The notes beneath the pieces are model-generated. The model was not told the DNA's origin and made no database searches. It saw nothing but the letters and a program-made list of their open reading frames with translations. Of a DNA stretch of 64,000 nt, positions 49,901-58,499 are shown one piece after another (positions within the stretch are counted from its first letter, which is position 1; every line of letters starts with the position of its first letter). The stretch is from positions 15,810,001 through 15,874,000 of the forward strand of contig NC_091046.1 in the NCBI RefSeq assembly GCF_963966145.1, read 5' to 3'. Position numbers and translations under genes: made by a program. The DNA is from Tenebrio molitor (taxonomy: Eukaryota > Arthropoda > Insecta > Coleoptera > Tenebrionidae).

Positions 49901-51834
49901 CTTGCAATAATCTGCAACACCCAATGTGGGGAGCTTCCTTGACAGGCTTTCGTCGAATCCTCAAACCGATCTATGAAAACGGTTTTAGCACGCCTGTTGG
50001 TTGGAATAAAGAGATAAAGTACTACGGTTACTCGAAGCCGAGTTCCAGACTAGTATCAACAACACTTATTGCAACTAGCAAGATAACCTCAGACAAAGAA
50101 ATAACTCACATGGTCATGCAATGGGGCCAGTTCCTCGATCACGACCTCGACCACGCCATACCTTCAGTAAGTTCCGAAAGCTGGGACGGTATAGACTGTA
50201 AAAAATCATGCGAGTATGCAGCACCTTGCTACCCTATGGACGTTCCTCCCAACGACCCGCGCATTACAAACAGACGCTGCATCGACTTTGTAAGATCTTC
50301 AGCCATCTGTGGCTCCGGCATGACGTCGGTCTTCTTCGATAATATTCAGCCACGTGAACAAATAAACCAGCTTACTTCCTACATCGACGCTTCTCAAGTT
50401 TACGGTTACTCTGAAGAACTCTCCAGAGATCTGCGCGATCTGAACGGCGAAGGAGGTCGATTGCGTGAAGGCGCCGTCTTTGCTGGACGAAAGCCGCTTC
50501 TTCCCTACGCCGGAAATCAAGGGGTGGATTGCAGACGGAATTTATCAGAGAGTACCATAAACTGCTTTGTAGCGGGAGACATACGGGCCAACGAACAAGC
50601 CGGTCTCATAGCAATGCACACGCTGTGGATGCGCGAACACAATAGAATAGCTAGAAAATTAAAATCTTTAAATCCTCACTGGGACGGAGATATGGTGTAC
50701 CACGAGGCTCGTAAAATAGTAGGTGCTTCAATGCAACACATAACTTACAAACACTGGTTGCCTTTCATTATCGGACCAGAGGGAATGCAATTGTTAGGCG
50801 AATACAAAGGATACGAACCTACAATTAATCCGAGTATTTCGAACGTATTCGCAACAGCAGCTCTCAGATTCGGACATACTCTTATTAATCCAGTTCTCCA
50901 TCGATTCGACTGGGACTTTAAGCCTATTAGAGAAGGTCATTTGCCTCTCCATAAAGCGTTTTTCTCACCTTGGCGAGTAGTTGACGAGGGGGGCATAGAC
51001 CCATTACTTCGTGGCCTCTTCGCAGTTCCCGCTAAACTAAAGAAACCCGATGAGAATTTGAATACTGAACTGACAGAGCAATTATTTAAAAGTGCCCACG
51101 CCGTTGCATTAGATCTGGCCGCAATGAATATTCATCGCTCGAGAGATCACGCTATACCCGGTTATATTGAATTTCGCAAATATTGCAACATGACCCAAGT
51201 CGATAGTTTTGACGACCTCAAGAACGAGATCACGGATCGTTCCGTACTTCGAAAACTCCAAGAGTTATACGGACATCCGGGAAATATAGACGTATGGGTA
51301 GGCGGCGTGTTAGAAGACCAAGTTGAAGGGGGTCGAATTGGTCCACTATTTCGTTGCTTATTGATTGAGCAGTTTAGACGGCTCAGAGACGGCGATCGCT
51401 TTTATTATGAAAATCCGTCAGTTTTTAAACCGGAACAGCTTGTACAAATCAAGCAGTACTCGCTGAGTCGAGTAATTTGCGACAATGGGGATAACATTAC
51501 AAGAACTACCAAAAATTCTTTCATCTTGCCTGAACTGCAAGGAGGCTACATTCAGTGTGAAAATATTCCAGAGGTTGATTTAAGTCTGTGGTCTGAATGT
51601 TGTAGTGACTGCCGTTATTCTGGACAACTTAACACCATAAGTAGATTGAATGCAAGAAACCGCCGCCATCTAGACGATTTTACGTACAAGAATTCGACTG
51701 CAACAGAAAATTACATTGAAGAAAATCGAAAATTAAAAAGAAAAATGTTGAAAATGGAAAAAGATTTACATAGTATGAAGGAAACTGTTCAACAATTGGA
51801 AAGAGTGATCAAGAAACTCGAACGACAAAATTAA
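34787..51834 (+). CDS. Pxn: Peroxidasin (seven coding exons)
   Basis: Exons 34787-34959, 46558-46773, 47800-47871, 47925-48154, 48211-48516, 48604-48876 and 48938-51834 join in phase into 1,388 codons plus stop. Order of parts: signal peptide (1 to about 24), LRR N-cap (CPSKCVC), about five leucine-rich repeats, LRR C-cap, four Ig domains (about 233-605), animal haem peroxidase (about 725-1275), coiled coil (about 1345-1388). Visible active-site residues: QFLDHD (haem-ester Asp824, distal His825), WMREHN (catalytic Arg989 and Glu990), RFGHTLIN (proximal His near 1070). Known role of the family: secreted enzyme that uses bromide and peroxide to form sulfilimine cross-links in collagen IV of basement membranes. 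Odd: the usual C-terminal von Willebrand C domain is absent. Confidence 0.93.
35660..35875. mobile_element. GTCCAGCGAGAGATTGG MITE, complete copy
   Basis: Left end GTCCAGCGAGAAATTGG, right end CCAATCTCTCGCTGGAC, about 215 bases. The body is closely related to the copies at 23823 and 28361. Lies in peroxidasin intron 1. Confidence 0.85.
39883..40006. repeat. Hairpin element with AGGGCCGGTTTCACCAACG ends
   Basis: AGGGCCGGTTTCACCAACG and CGTTGGTGAAACCGGCCCT are exact mirrors of 19 bases. The inner arms AGTTA...TAACT also pair. Total 124 bases; intronic. Confidence 0.85.
40054..40158. repeat. Hairpin element with CGAG-rich centre
   Basis: Left arm AGAGTAGAAGTGATTCTTTT then GTGCCCA; right arm TGGGTGAAGCACAAAAAGAG then CTTCTACTCT. 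Between them ACCGAGACGAAGTCGAGGTCG forms the GC-rich loop region. Intronic, about 105 bases. Confidence 0.75.
41036..41142. repeat. Hairpin element with GGGCGT arms
   Basis: CGGGCGTGAACAGCGATTTT then GGCCC is mirrored by GGGCCAAAATCGCCTCCTTC then ACGCCC, around the centre CCCTCGGGCCTTCGGGCCTCG. It is related in sequence to the hairpin at 21604-21725. Confidence 0.8.
41265..41296. repeat. 32-bp inverted repeat
   Basis: GTATGTCGAAAAG and CTTTTCGACATAC, 13-base perfect arms with a 6-base spacer. TCGAAA units continue on both sides. Confidence 0.6.
41446..41546. repeat. Hairpin element with 26-bp perfect arms
   Basis: GCGATCAATTAAAAAATAAA followed by TCGAGT is mirrored exactly by ACTCGATTTATTTTTTAATT followed by GATCGC. 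The centre is about 49 bases with a further short palindrome (CCTATGGCA...TGCCATAG). Intronic. Confidence 0.85.
45573..45578 (-). promoter_or_regulatory. TATA box of the solo LTR
   Basis: Minus-strand GCTATAAATC, 65 bases downstream of the heat-shock element, in the order and approximate spacing of an inducible core promoter. Confidence 0.6.
45643..45660 (-). promoter_or_regulatory. Perfect four-unit heat-shock element
   Basis: TTCTAGAACATTCTAGAA contains four alternating GAA/TTC units each separated by two bases, the consensus for trimeric heat-shock factor. It is symmetrical, so orientation is set by the TATA box that follows on the minus strand. Confidence 0.8.
46558..46773 (+). CDS. Pxn: Peroxidasin exon 2: leucine-rich repeats
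   Basis: Acceptor TTTTTCAG; three repeats (DLRFNKIKDITPGSF, SLLLNNNLLTSLKNGIF, HLYLYKNRIKYIESEVF). Ends CATCT|GTAAGT in the same codon phase as every LRR exon here. Confidence 0.9.
47250..47577. mobile_element. MITE in peroxidasin intron 2
   Basis: AATTTTTTCTACTGGAGTTT then GGAAAA on the left is mirrored by TTTTCCAAACTCCAGTAGAA then AAAATC on the right (about 27 bases). The right end abuts the hairpin at 47580-47702. Non-coding. Confidence 0.7.
47580..47702. repeat. Hairpin element in peroxidasin intron 2
   Basis: Left arm TGTGCAATACGTAGGAAATC ... TTTTTTCCGTA-ACGGCATG-TTTTTGATC; right arm mirrors it and ends GAATTTCCTAACTTATTGCACA. The centre is TCGACTATCGTCTCGA. About 123 bases with few mismatches. 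Confidence 0.8.
47800..47871 (+). CDS. Pxn: Peroxidasin exon 3: one leucine-rich repeat
   Basis: 72 bases, exactly one 24-residue repeat (YLHNNELKEFKYGTFSNIPH). Acceptor ACGTTTTAG, donor GACT|GTAAAT. The phase equals that of exons 2 and 4, so the exon could be skipped without a frameshift. Confidence 0.88.
47925..48154 (+). CDS. Pxn: Peroxidasin exon 4: last LRR and LRR C-cap
   Basis: After a 53-base intron: FLYNNHISHIPAGAFQNLPK, then LVCDCRIAWFAKML ... CRYP ... HC, the LRRCT cysteines. Donor TGTA|GTGAGT. Confidence 0.9.
48211..48516 (+). CDS. Pxn: Peroxidasin exon 5: Ig domain 1
   Basis: Reads APEIMEGPQDIEVSWGSTAI, then FTCKVSGDPKP and the YECMAKN motif, with the usual Cys, Trp (FWMRND), Cys pattern. 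Donor TATG|GTAAAT. Confidence 0.92.
48604..48876 (+). CDS. Pxn: Peroxidasin exon 6: Ig domain 2
   Basis: Reads SPVFLVMPVGVTTSEAASEI, LHCKAVGNPHPTITW, DHGTYRCDATND. Acceptor TTTTCAG at 48603; donor AATG|GTAACT. Confidence 0.92.
48938..51834 (+). CDS. Pxn: Peroxidasin exon 7: Ig 3-4, peroxidase domain, coiled coil
   Basis: Acceptor AATTTCAG, then VAPVFTAHPQNIDTD... (Ig3: LECVAVGSPPPEITW; Ig4: LPCKAQGDPTPGIQW) and the complete haem peroxidase domain with all active-site blocks (QFLDHD, LWMREHN, RFGHTLIN). A charged coiled coil follows (KLKRKMLKMEKDLHSMKETV) and the stop at 51832-51834. About 2.9 kb without an intron. The exon ends before any von Willebrand C cysteines. Confidence 0.95.
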
Positions 51835-52045
51835 ACACATACCTAAATCATTATAATAATTGTAGATACTGCTGCCAATTTAATGATAAGTCTAGTTTTA
51901 TTTCTTAGCACTATACTGCCAATATTTACTTAATTTTCACTTATTTACGCATTTATTTTCTTGTGATAAACTAACAAGTGCGTACCTAATCGAATTGTTG
52001 TAAAAAGTACATAAATAAATAATAAATTTACACTCTTCGATTATA
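51835..52045 (+). other. Peroxidasin 3' untranslated region
   Basis: AATAAA signals at 52014-52019 and 52021-52026 suggest the transcript ends near 52040. No cysteine-rich exon is visible in the following kilobases. Confidence 0.55.
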
Positions 52046-52292
52046 TCACTTCAGATGCCATGGCATCTACGTCTATTGTGTGCTATACCTATAAACTAAC
52101 TCCGAATACTAAAAACACTCAATATAATAAATTGCGTAACTGTAGATAAGCATTATTGTCCATTTTGTTGTGGAAAATGTACAGTTAACATTGAATTGTC
52201 CTAAGAAACATTAATGTTTACGTCATCAGACTTTGTTATCAATCCCTGTGTTTTAAAATGTTTGAGGCCATGCTTAGCGCTGTAAAGTAAGT

Positions 52293-52560
52293 AGAGGTAA
52301 AGTCAAAACGCAGAAGACGAATGTAGATCAGTTGAATCCAGCTTACGTACGAGTATATATGACAGTGGCGGAGTCAACAATTTTCTTTTGTTTACGCTAT
52401 AGAGGGTGTTAGGGTTTCTTTCATCAGATGAAGAAAATTGGGTTTTGGTTAAGTTTTTACCCCTAAACTGACGACTGTATGATACGCCCCTGTCAGCGGT
52501 AAATTGGAGAGCACGCATCATAAGCTCCGCCCTGTCATGCTTCGTTTTGACTTTAGCTCT
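52293..52560. mobile_element. AGAGGTAAAGTCAAAACG MITE, short copy
   Basis: Ends AGAGGTAAAGTCAAAACG and, mirrored, CGTTTTGACTTTAGCTCT. The body shares CGAATGTAGATCAGTTGAATC and CTGACGACTGTATGATACGC with the longer copy at 54010-54640. Confidence 0.8.
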
Positions 52561-52565
52561 AAGTA

Positions 52566-53151
52566 CGGTCAGTGGACAAATAAAACTGGGACACTTAAAA
52601 TTTAATCAATGTAAATCAGACCATTGAATTGTCCACGACCTGCTGTATAATAACCGGCCTGTTCATTTGATTAAAAAAGCATTGCGAAAATGTTTCCGAG
52701 AAAGAGCCAATTTTCGCCGATGAGGACGCTTCTAAAGAATAAAAATGCGGAAAAATATGTTTAGACATGATTTTAGAATTAAGACTGAGTACAGTAAGTT
52801 CATATTTTCTTTCTAAAACAATACTGAATACAAATGTATTTTTGTATTTTTGATTTTAAATTCGAATGTCATTTCAACGAGAAAAACTCTCGGTGACAAA
52901 AACTTAAGATGAATGATATCCCCAAAAAGCGCCCGTACACTAGCGCTCTGCGGGGATCACTCAAATTACACTTTTGGGCCGATTATAATACAGCAGGTCG
53001 TGGAATTGTCAATATATTTGTCAGTGTCTATATAATATGTCATACCAAAGTTAACCTATTTGTGATAAAGCCGTAATTAAACGATGCAAATTTGTAAATT
53101 TTGACTTACGTGATTGTCATTTTTGCCCTAGTTTTATTTGTCCATCGACTG
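52566..53151. mobile_element. Tc1/mariner-type MITE, TA duplication
   Basis: The ends CGGTCAGTGGACAAATAAAA and, mirrored, TTTTATTTGTCCATCGACTG are flanked by TA on both sides (52564-52565, 53152-53153). An internal repeat (TTGAATTGTCCACGACCTGC / GCAGGTCGTGGAATTGTCAA) adds a second fold. The stretch 53050-53106 matches the sequence upstream of the transposase of element A near 32.1 kb, so this is probably its deletion derivative. Confidence 0.8.
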
Positions 53152-53453
53152 TACATAACTAAAAACCTTTGAACACTCCTTTTCCAAAAACCTCCACCGA
53201 ATATGTACACTTCTCTCATTCATTAGTTTTTACGGTTTTCAAAGTTTAGTCCGTCTTTGGCTCTCGTTCTAGCAGTTCAGAGTGGGCCAAACGACTATAA
53301 AATGTGGACAAAATAATGATTATGATTTTAATGGCTTATAGTAGCCGTAAATAACACGGGAAAAATAATGAAAAAATTCAAAATCGATAGGGGTGGTTTT
53401 TAGAGGGGTGTTTTTTCTAAAATCGGGGCAAAAAAATACAATTTTAATTATAA

Positions 53454-53600
53454 CTAGCTAACCCGACAGACGTTGTCTTGTCCAAATTTCAATACTTACC
53501 TGAAGTTGTTTGTGATCGTTTTGTGAATTTGTGAAAAGTTATTGGAAATATTTTAGTGATTTTAAGATAGCACCCTAGATTTTCAGATTCGACTATACAA
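53454..53600 (-). mobile_element. Helitron 3' terminus (minus strand)
   Basis: Read on the minus strand the sequence ends GACAACGTCTGTCGGGTTAG then CTAG, with T following (A at 53453 on the plus strand). The small hairpin and the CTAG|T end are diagnostic. The 5' end could not be found, so the full extent to the right is unknown; 53600 is arbitrary. Confidence 0.7.
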
Positions 53601-54009
53601 ACCTTATATTGTTCAAAAGCTTGTCAAAAAAGCTTTCTACCAGTGCAATAATAAGTAGGTACGGGGTGCCATTTAAAAAAATGAGTTTTTGACATTTTTA
53701 GTTCGTTATGTTTAAAAAATCGCAGTAAGCATATGTGACTAAGCAGGTTATTGAGTAAACACTCAGCAGATGCGGCAAACATTCAGAAATCAAACAGCGT
53801 CAATCATTTTAATTTATGTGCAACGATTTGAAAGGTACGAATTTTCAAAGGGACCCCTGCAATTCGAAATTCTGGTAAAAAAAGCGTCACTGATCAAAAA
53901 CGACGGCAGTTAAGTACACGGAATCTTGGACGATTTGTCATTCGATTGACATAAAAATGTAAAACTGGCTTTAGGTGCAACTACTTCACTTTTGATTTTT
54001 GTAATTTTT

Positions 54010-54640
54010 AGAGGTAAAGTCAAAACGAAACATGACATCACGTGGTTTGCGCAGAAGACGAATGTAGATCAGTGATCAGTTGAATCCAGCTTACGTATAT
54101 GACACTGGCGGAGTCAATTTTTTTTTTCTGTTTACGCTATAGAGGGCGTTAGGGGAATGTTCTGAAGATGAAGATAGTTGTTTATTATTCTATTAGAGGT
54201 TCTACAACAAAAGTAGATGACCTCGGTGTAGAATTTCTTTCACCAGATGAAGAAAATCGAGTTTTTTTGCGCCTAAACTGACGACTGTATGATACGCCCC
54301 TGTCAGCAGTAAATTGGAGAGCGCACATCCTAAGCTCCGCCCTGTCGCGTTTCGGCGAGAATGTATTTAACACATAGCCAAAGCACTGGCACAGCTGCGC
54401 CGGCGCGTGATCAGAAATTGCGACGGCCCCAGATATCAGGTTCAGGTTCAAACGTGCAAAATAATAGTTCTTTTCGATATAAGGACGCTGTCACATCATT
54501 TTTCAGGTCACGTTAGGTCAGGTAAAGTCGGCGTTTTTATTTTCAATATTTAAAATTCGCGCTTAAACAGTTAGGGGCGGAGCGTGCTTAGGCTATGTGC
54601 TAAATGCATTCTCGCCATGTTTCGTTTTGACTTTAACTAT
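54010..54640. mobile_element. AGAGGTAAAGTCAAAACG MITE, long copy (631 bp)
   Basis: Ends AGAGGTAAAGTCAAAACGAA and, mirrored, TTCGTTTTGACTTTAACTAT. Same family as 52293-52560, with about 360 extra bases containing CATCACGTGG and a GC-rich stretch. Non-coding. Confidence 0.8.
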
Positions 54641-54641
54641 A

Positions 54642-54848
54642 GTTGACTCAAGTTGCAAAAAACCAGTTGTCATTTGCAACAGCATTTTTTCAATATTTTT
54701 GAACTAAATAAAGGCACAAAGGGACCAGAAAGTCGTAGTTTGGACTGAATATTTTCCATATAAGTACAGTTTTAAAGTAATTTCGAATGACTAATGCCAT
54801 AAAAGTGCTGTTGCAAAGGCAAAGTGGTTTTTTGCAACTTGAGTCAAC
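54642..54848. mobile_element. MITE with GTTGACTCAAGTTGCAAAAA ends
   Basis: GTTGACTCAAGTTGCAAAAA and, mirrored, TTTTTGCAACTTGAGTCAAC, continuing through ACCA/TGGT, and a second inner pair (TTTGCAACAGCA/TGCTGTTGCAAA). 207 bases, immediately next to the preceding MITE. Confidence 0.85.
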
Positions 54849-55323
54849 TTTATATCATACCTTACCTACTGACATACCAAAAATAAACTTTCAAATGTCA
54901 AATAGTTTCAAACGTCAATCATAACGACAATAAAGCGTGGCTTACATTGACATTTTTTGAACTGACATAGATATGACGTCTAAAATTCCGTGTCCGCAAC
55001 TGTACTTACTATCATCCATAATAAATAATTTATACAGGTGCGTCCTAAAAAATGCCACAAGCTATATCTTCGTTATTTATGGCTCACTATACTCCTGAAT
55101 TTAAAAAAAAGGGAAATGTCAAAAAAATGAGGTTTTTTTTTTCGTAATTCGATGAGATAATTTAATGAATAATAAAAAATCATATGTAGGTAATTATGAA
55201 AAATTGAATTGGCCATTTTACACTTCAATTTATTACAAGCTGTGTCAATGTTTAAGATTGCTGATTCGTTATCATAACAACAAACAATAATCGGGTTCGA
55301 AAAAGTTTGCCACGGAAGTTTAA
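54849..55323. other. AT-rich stretch, nothing recognised
   Basis: It may include a Tc-type transposon end near 55035 (ACAGGTGCGTCCTAAAAAATG), without a partner. Confidence 0.35.
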
Positions 55324-55450
55324 TAGTATATTATACACCAAGGTGAATTTCATGATTATAGCCAGAGCGCCAAGATTAGAGCCCGAGGCGTGCCGAGGGT
55401 TCTAAGGCGTGAAGGCTATAAGGGACTTCCTCACCGTGGTTTATATACTA
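55324..55450. repeat. Hairpin element with CGAG-rich centre
   Basis: TAGTATATTATACACCAAGGTGA is mirrored by TCACCGTGGTTTATATACTA. Inner arms ATTATAGCC...GGCTATAA and TTAGAGCCC...GGGTTCTAA pair around GAGGCGTGCCGAG. It is strikingly GC-rich in the centre. About 127 bases. Confidence 0.8.
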
Positions 55451-56076
55451 TGTTTTTCACTATTAGATCGTTAAAACCCTTTCTGATAATAATTATTAAT
55501 CAAATTATTTTGTCTGATGCGACGAGACGAGTTCTCATTTTTCAACGGTTGCTATGAAAATCGTCTACGTTAACTAATGAAATCAACGAAAATCTTTCGT
55601 TGCTAAGTGACGGCTGTTCATTACTGACCTTGGTTAATAATGAAAATTATTATTAACCTAGGGTTAATAATAGGTTTCAGCCGATACAGGCTACACACCT
55701 TTAAATTTAAGTGATAATATAATTTCAGATATTGTTAAGCCAAATATACCTGACACTATAGCAAATATAAAACAGAAGTCTTTACATGGGAGATACTTTA
55801 AAGAACTGGAACAACCAGAAGTTAATATTCAGGCCTCTCATGCATGGCTTAAGAAATCAAATATTCACCCTGAGACGGAGGGTTTTATATTTGCAATACA
55901 AGATCGTGTTATAAATACATACAAGAAATTATAAAAAACACATATGCGGTTTACAATCGATAATTGATAAATGTAGGATTTGCAGAACTGAAGGGGAAAC
56001 AATTGAACATATCATTTCTTCTTGCACCGTTTTGGCTCAAAGCGAATATAAAAAACGTCACGATATATTCATATAT

Positions 56077-56214
56077 TATACAACTAGAAACTAGAGGATT
56101 GAAAATTCTCGATTATACGAGACGTGTTGCCCGGAAACACCACGAGATCGTAGATCGAGTGGTATTTCCGGCAACACGTCGAGTAATCGAGAATTTTCCA
56201 TCCTCGAGTTGTAT
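56077..56214. repeat. Hairpin element inserted in the LINE
   Basis: TATACAACT...GAGGATTGAAAATTCTCGAT...CGTGTTGCCCGGAAACACC is mirrored by GGTATTTCCGGCAACACG...ATCGAGAATTTTCCATCCTC...AGTTGTATA. The centre is ACGAGATCGTAGATCGAGT. About 138 bases with few mismatches. It breaks the LINE reading frame, so it arrived after the LINE. Confidence 0.85.
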
Positions 56215-56235
56215 ACGGGTAGACTATATCATGAA

Positions 56236-56271
<36 letters not shown>
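56236..56271 (+). repeat. (TAAA)n microsatellite
   Basis: About nine AAAT/TAAA units, next to the hairpin in the LINE. Confidence 0.9.
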
Positions 56272-56643
56272 ACAGGTTCCAGAAACCGACTGGGGGCATT
56301 CAGTAGCAGAGCGATTTAATGTGACGTTAATGTGACGGCTAGCGCAAAAAATTTTGTAAGTCAAGGCGGCGAGCGAAAATACAAAGGTTGGTATATTCGA
56401 AATCGCCCTGGTTACTACAATAACCGCTGTAATACATGGTAACTAAAGAAAATCAAAGATTCTTATTGGTTTATAAAGTAATGAATGATATAGTCGCTAA
56501 AATTATACACATGAATTTAGCTGTTAAATTCAATTTATTAAAGAATACACAACCACATTATAATTATACACCAGAAAGTTGTTTGGAAAATGACAGTTAC
56601 AAGTTATATTTTGATAGAACAGTTTTAACTCACATTCATATTA

Positions 56644-57589
56644 AGGCTAGGGCCACACTACAGACTAAATAATTGGCCGATAATTTAGTCCGATTGGGTA
56701 GCTTCCGCGCACACCAGGCAAACTAAACTATTTGGTTGGCTGTTGGTGGCGTTGGTGCGCAGACAGTCGACTATTAATCGGCCGACTGCTTATGCACAGT
56801 TGATAAAATCAATGCGATTTTAATTAAATATGACATCTGACATAGGATAAAGATATCCTTTACTTCAACATATTGAATACCTTTCATAATAATCATAAAT
56901 TAAAAATCAAAATTTTTGCACTGTGCCAGTTCTCACTGCTGATTTACTACATAAAGCTGGTCTTTCTTCAATTTCTTCAATTCTAATAACGAGTCATTAA
57001 TTACGGAATAAGGGTAATGTGAAGGCGGAGAAGACAGCAATAAAAAAGGGATTGCAAAGGTGGTTTAAAAAAAAGTGTCGGAGAAATAACAAAAATTTTA
57101 ACTTTATGAGGGGTCTTAATAGAATTTGAAATTTCATTCGAATTCATGGTCTTTTTTCACTTTTGGTAATGAACAAAAATAACGATTAATTAACTGTTAT
57201 TGTCATAGTTCATCTTAATAAATCTTACGCGATATTAATTAAATACATGAGATATGGCATAGGTTTAAAATATCCTTTGGTTCAATATATTTTATTACTT
57301 TCATAATCATAAATTAAAAATCAAAATTTTTGCACTGCAGAGAGCCACTGCACGCATAATATGTGTGGATCACCGACTAGATAGTCGGTAAATGTGCGCA
57401 CTCGCATTGTACACCATGCTCTATCAATAGTTGGCCAACTTTCTTGTTGAAAGGGAATTCCAACTATTTTTCGATCAATCTGTCGGCCGACTACAATCGC
57501 TTTAGTGTGCGCACTCACATAAGTCCACATACTTATTAAGAACCGACTAAATTGTCGGCCGATGAAAAGTCTGTAGTGTGGCCCTAGCC
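56644..57589. mobile_element. 946-bp DNA transposon (Harbinger-like MITE) in the LINE
   Basis: Left end AGGCTAGGGCCACACTACAG, right end mirrored CTGTAGTGTGGCCCTAGCC; pairing continues about 45 bases (ACT, TTGGCCGA-AATTTAGTC). TTA flanks both sides (56641-56643, 57590-57592), as for PIF/Harbinger. If the duplicated site was TTAA instead, the LINE frame joins exactly (...HIHI-K-HNRPD). Inner copies of CGGCCGACT and a duplicated AATAAATTAAAAATCAAAAT-like block are present. No transposase. Confidence 0.8.
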
Positions 57590-57960
57590 TTAGCATAACA
57601 GACCAGACATTATAATTTTAAATAAACAACAAAAGCAAGCATATCTTTTAGATATAGCTGTTCCAAATTCACATAATATAACACAGACATATAACACAAA
57701 AATTAATAAATATTTAGAGCTCTCCGTTGCTATGAGAAATCTTTGGTGTTTAGAAAAAATTTCGATTTTACCACTTGTAATTTCAGCAACGGGAATAGTA
57801 CCGCAATCTCTTTTTAAAAATTTAAAAATTCTGGATTTAGATAACACATTGGTAGTTGAAATGCAAAAAGGTATATTATTATACTCATGTCACATCGTGA
57901 GGAAGTTCCTTAACATTGACACAGAACATAATACACAACAAAGTCAAAATGCGGAGGCGA

Positions 57961-58370
57961 GACGCCGGTAATTATGTTGATAAGCACTGCACTATTACTT
58001 GATAGTAATATCCGTAATAGTGTATGTAATGTACTCCGGCAAAATTGCCGTGCCGCCGGGTGGAGGTGGGATACGAAAACCTAGGGAGAGAAATTCTAAA
58101 AGACTTCTGGGGTCGGTTCCAGAGTCAATAATGACGCCTTGTGAGATTAGTAGTGAAAAAAAAACATTTTATCCAGATGCAAAGTTGGGGCTAACTTTAT
58201 CCGATGTAAAAGTGGCAAATGCGTCGCGGCTCATGGGATTTTTGATACATGAATTAAATTATCATTTTTAACATAGTTTGAAAATGGCTTTTAGAAATAC
58301 CTAGGTTAGAATTATTTGACGGTATGTCAGTTTATAAATAAATAATTCAATGACATTTTTTAATAGCTAT
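57961..58370. other. Segment after the LINE, possibly its 3' UTR
   Basis: A short GC-richer part (58045-58075, GCCGTGCCGCCGGGTGGAGG) follows the LINE stop. Its open frame (57999-58271) is not recognisable. The 3' end of the LINE is not defined by a tail. Confidence 0.35.
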
Positions 58371-58495
58371 TTATGCACCAAGGGCGTTACAACGATGATT
58401 ACGCCCGGAGAACGATAAATCCAGCTCGAGGGCTTTAGCCCGAGAGATGGATATCGTTCGATGGGCGTAATCATTCGATGACGCCGTGGTGCATA
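58371..58495. repeat. Hairpin element with GGGCGT arms and CGAG centre
   Basis: TATGCACCAAGGGCGTTACA...GATGATTACGCCC...GAACGATAAATCC mirrors GGATATCGTTC...GGGCGTAATCATTCGATGAC-GCCGTGGTGCATA around GCTCGAGGGCTTTAGCCCGAG. Same architecture as 21604, 41036 and 55324. Confidence 0.85.
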
Positions 58496-58499
58496 CAAG

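Larger units (their letters stand above)
55730..57960 (+). pseudogene. LINE with restriction-like endonuclease, C-terminal part, interrupted
   Basis: The first segment (55730-56075) reads KSLHGRYFKELEQPEVN, HAWLKKSNIHPETEGFIFAI and, after a frameshift, CRICRTEGETIEHIISSC (CCHC finger). A second piece (about 56440-56643) reads VKFNLLKNTQPHYNYTPESC and LYFDRTVLTHIHI. The last (57593-57960) reads HNRPDII ... LLDIAVPNSHN (PD..D endonuclease core), then LPLVISATGIVPQSLFKNL and RKFLNID. This order is that of LINEs of the R2/R4/NeSL type, which carry a C-terminal restriction-like endonuclease. The reverse transcriptase is missing. A palindrome and a 946-bp MITE interrupt the body. Confidence 0.8.
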
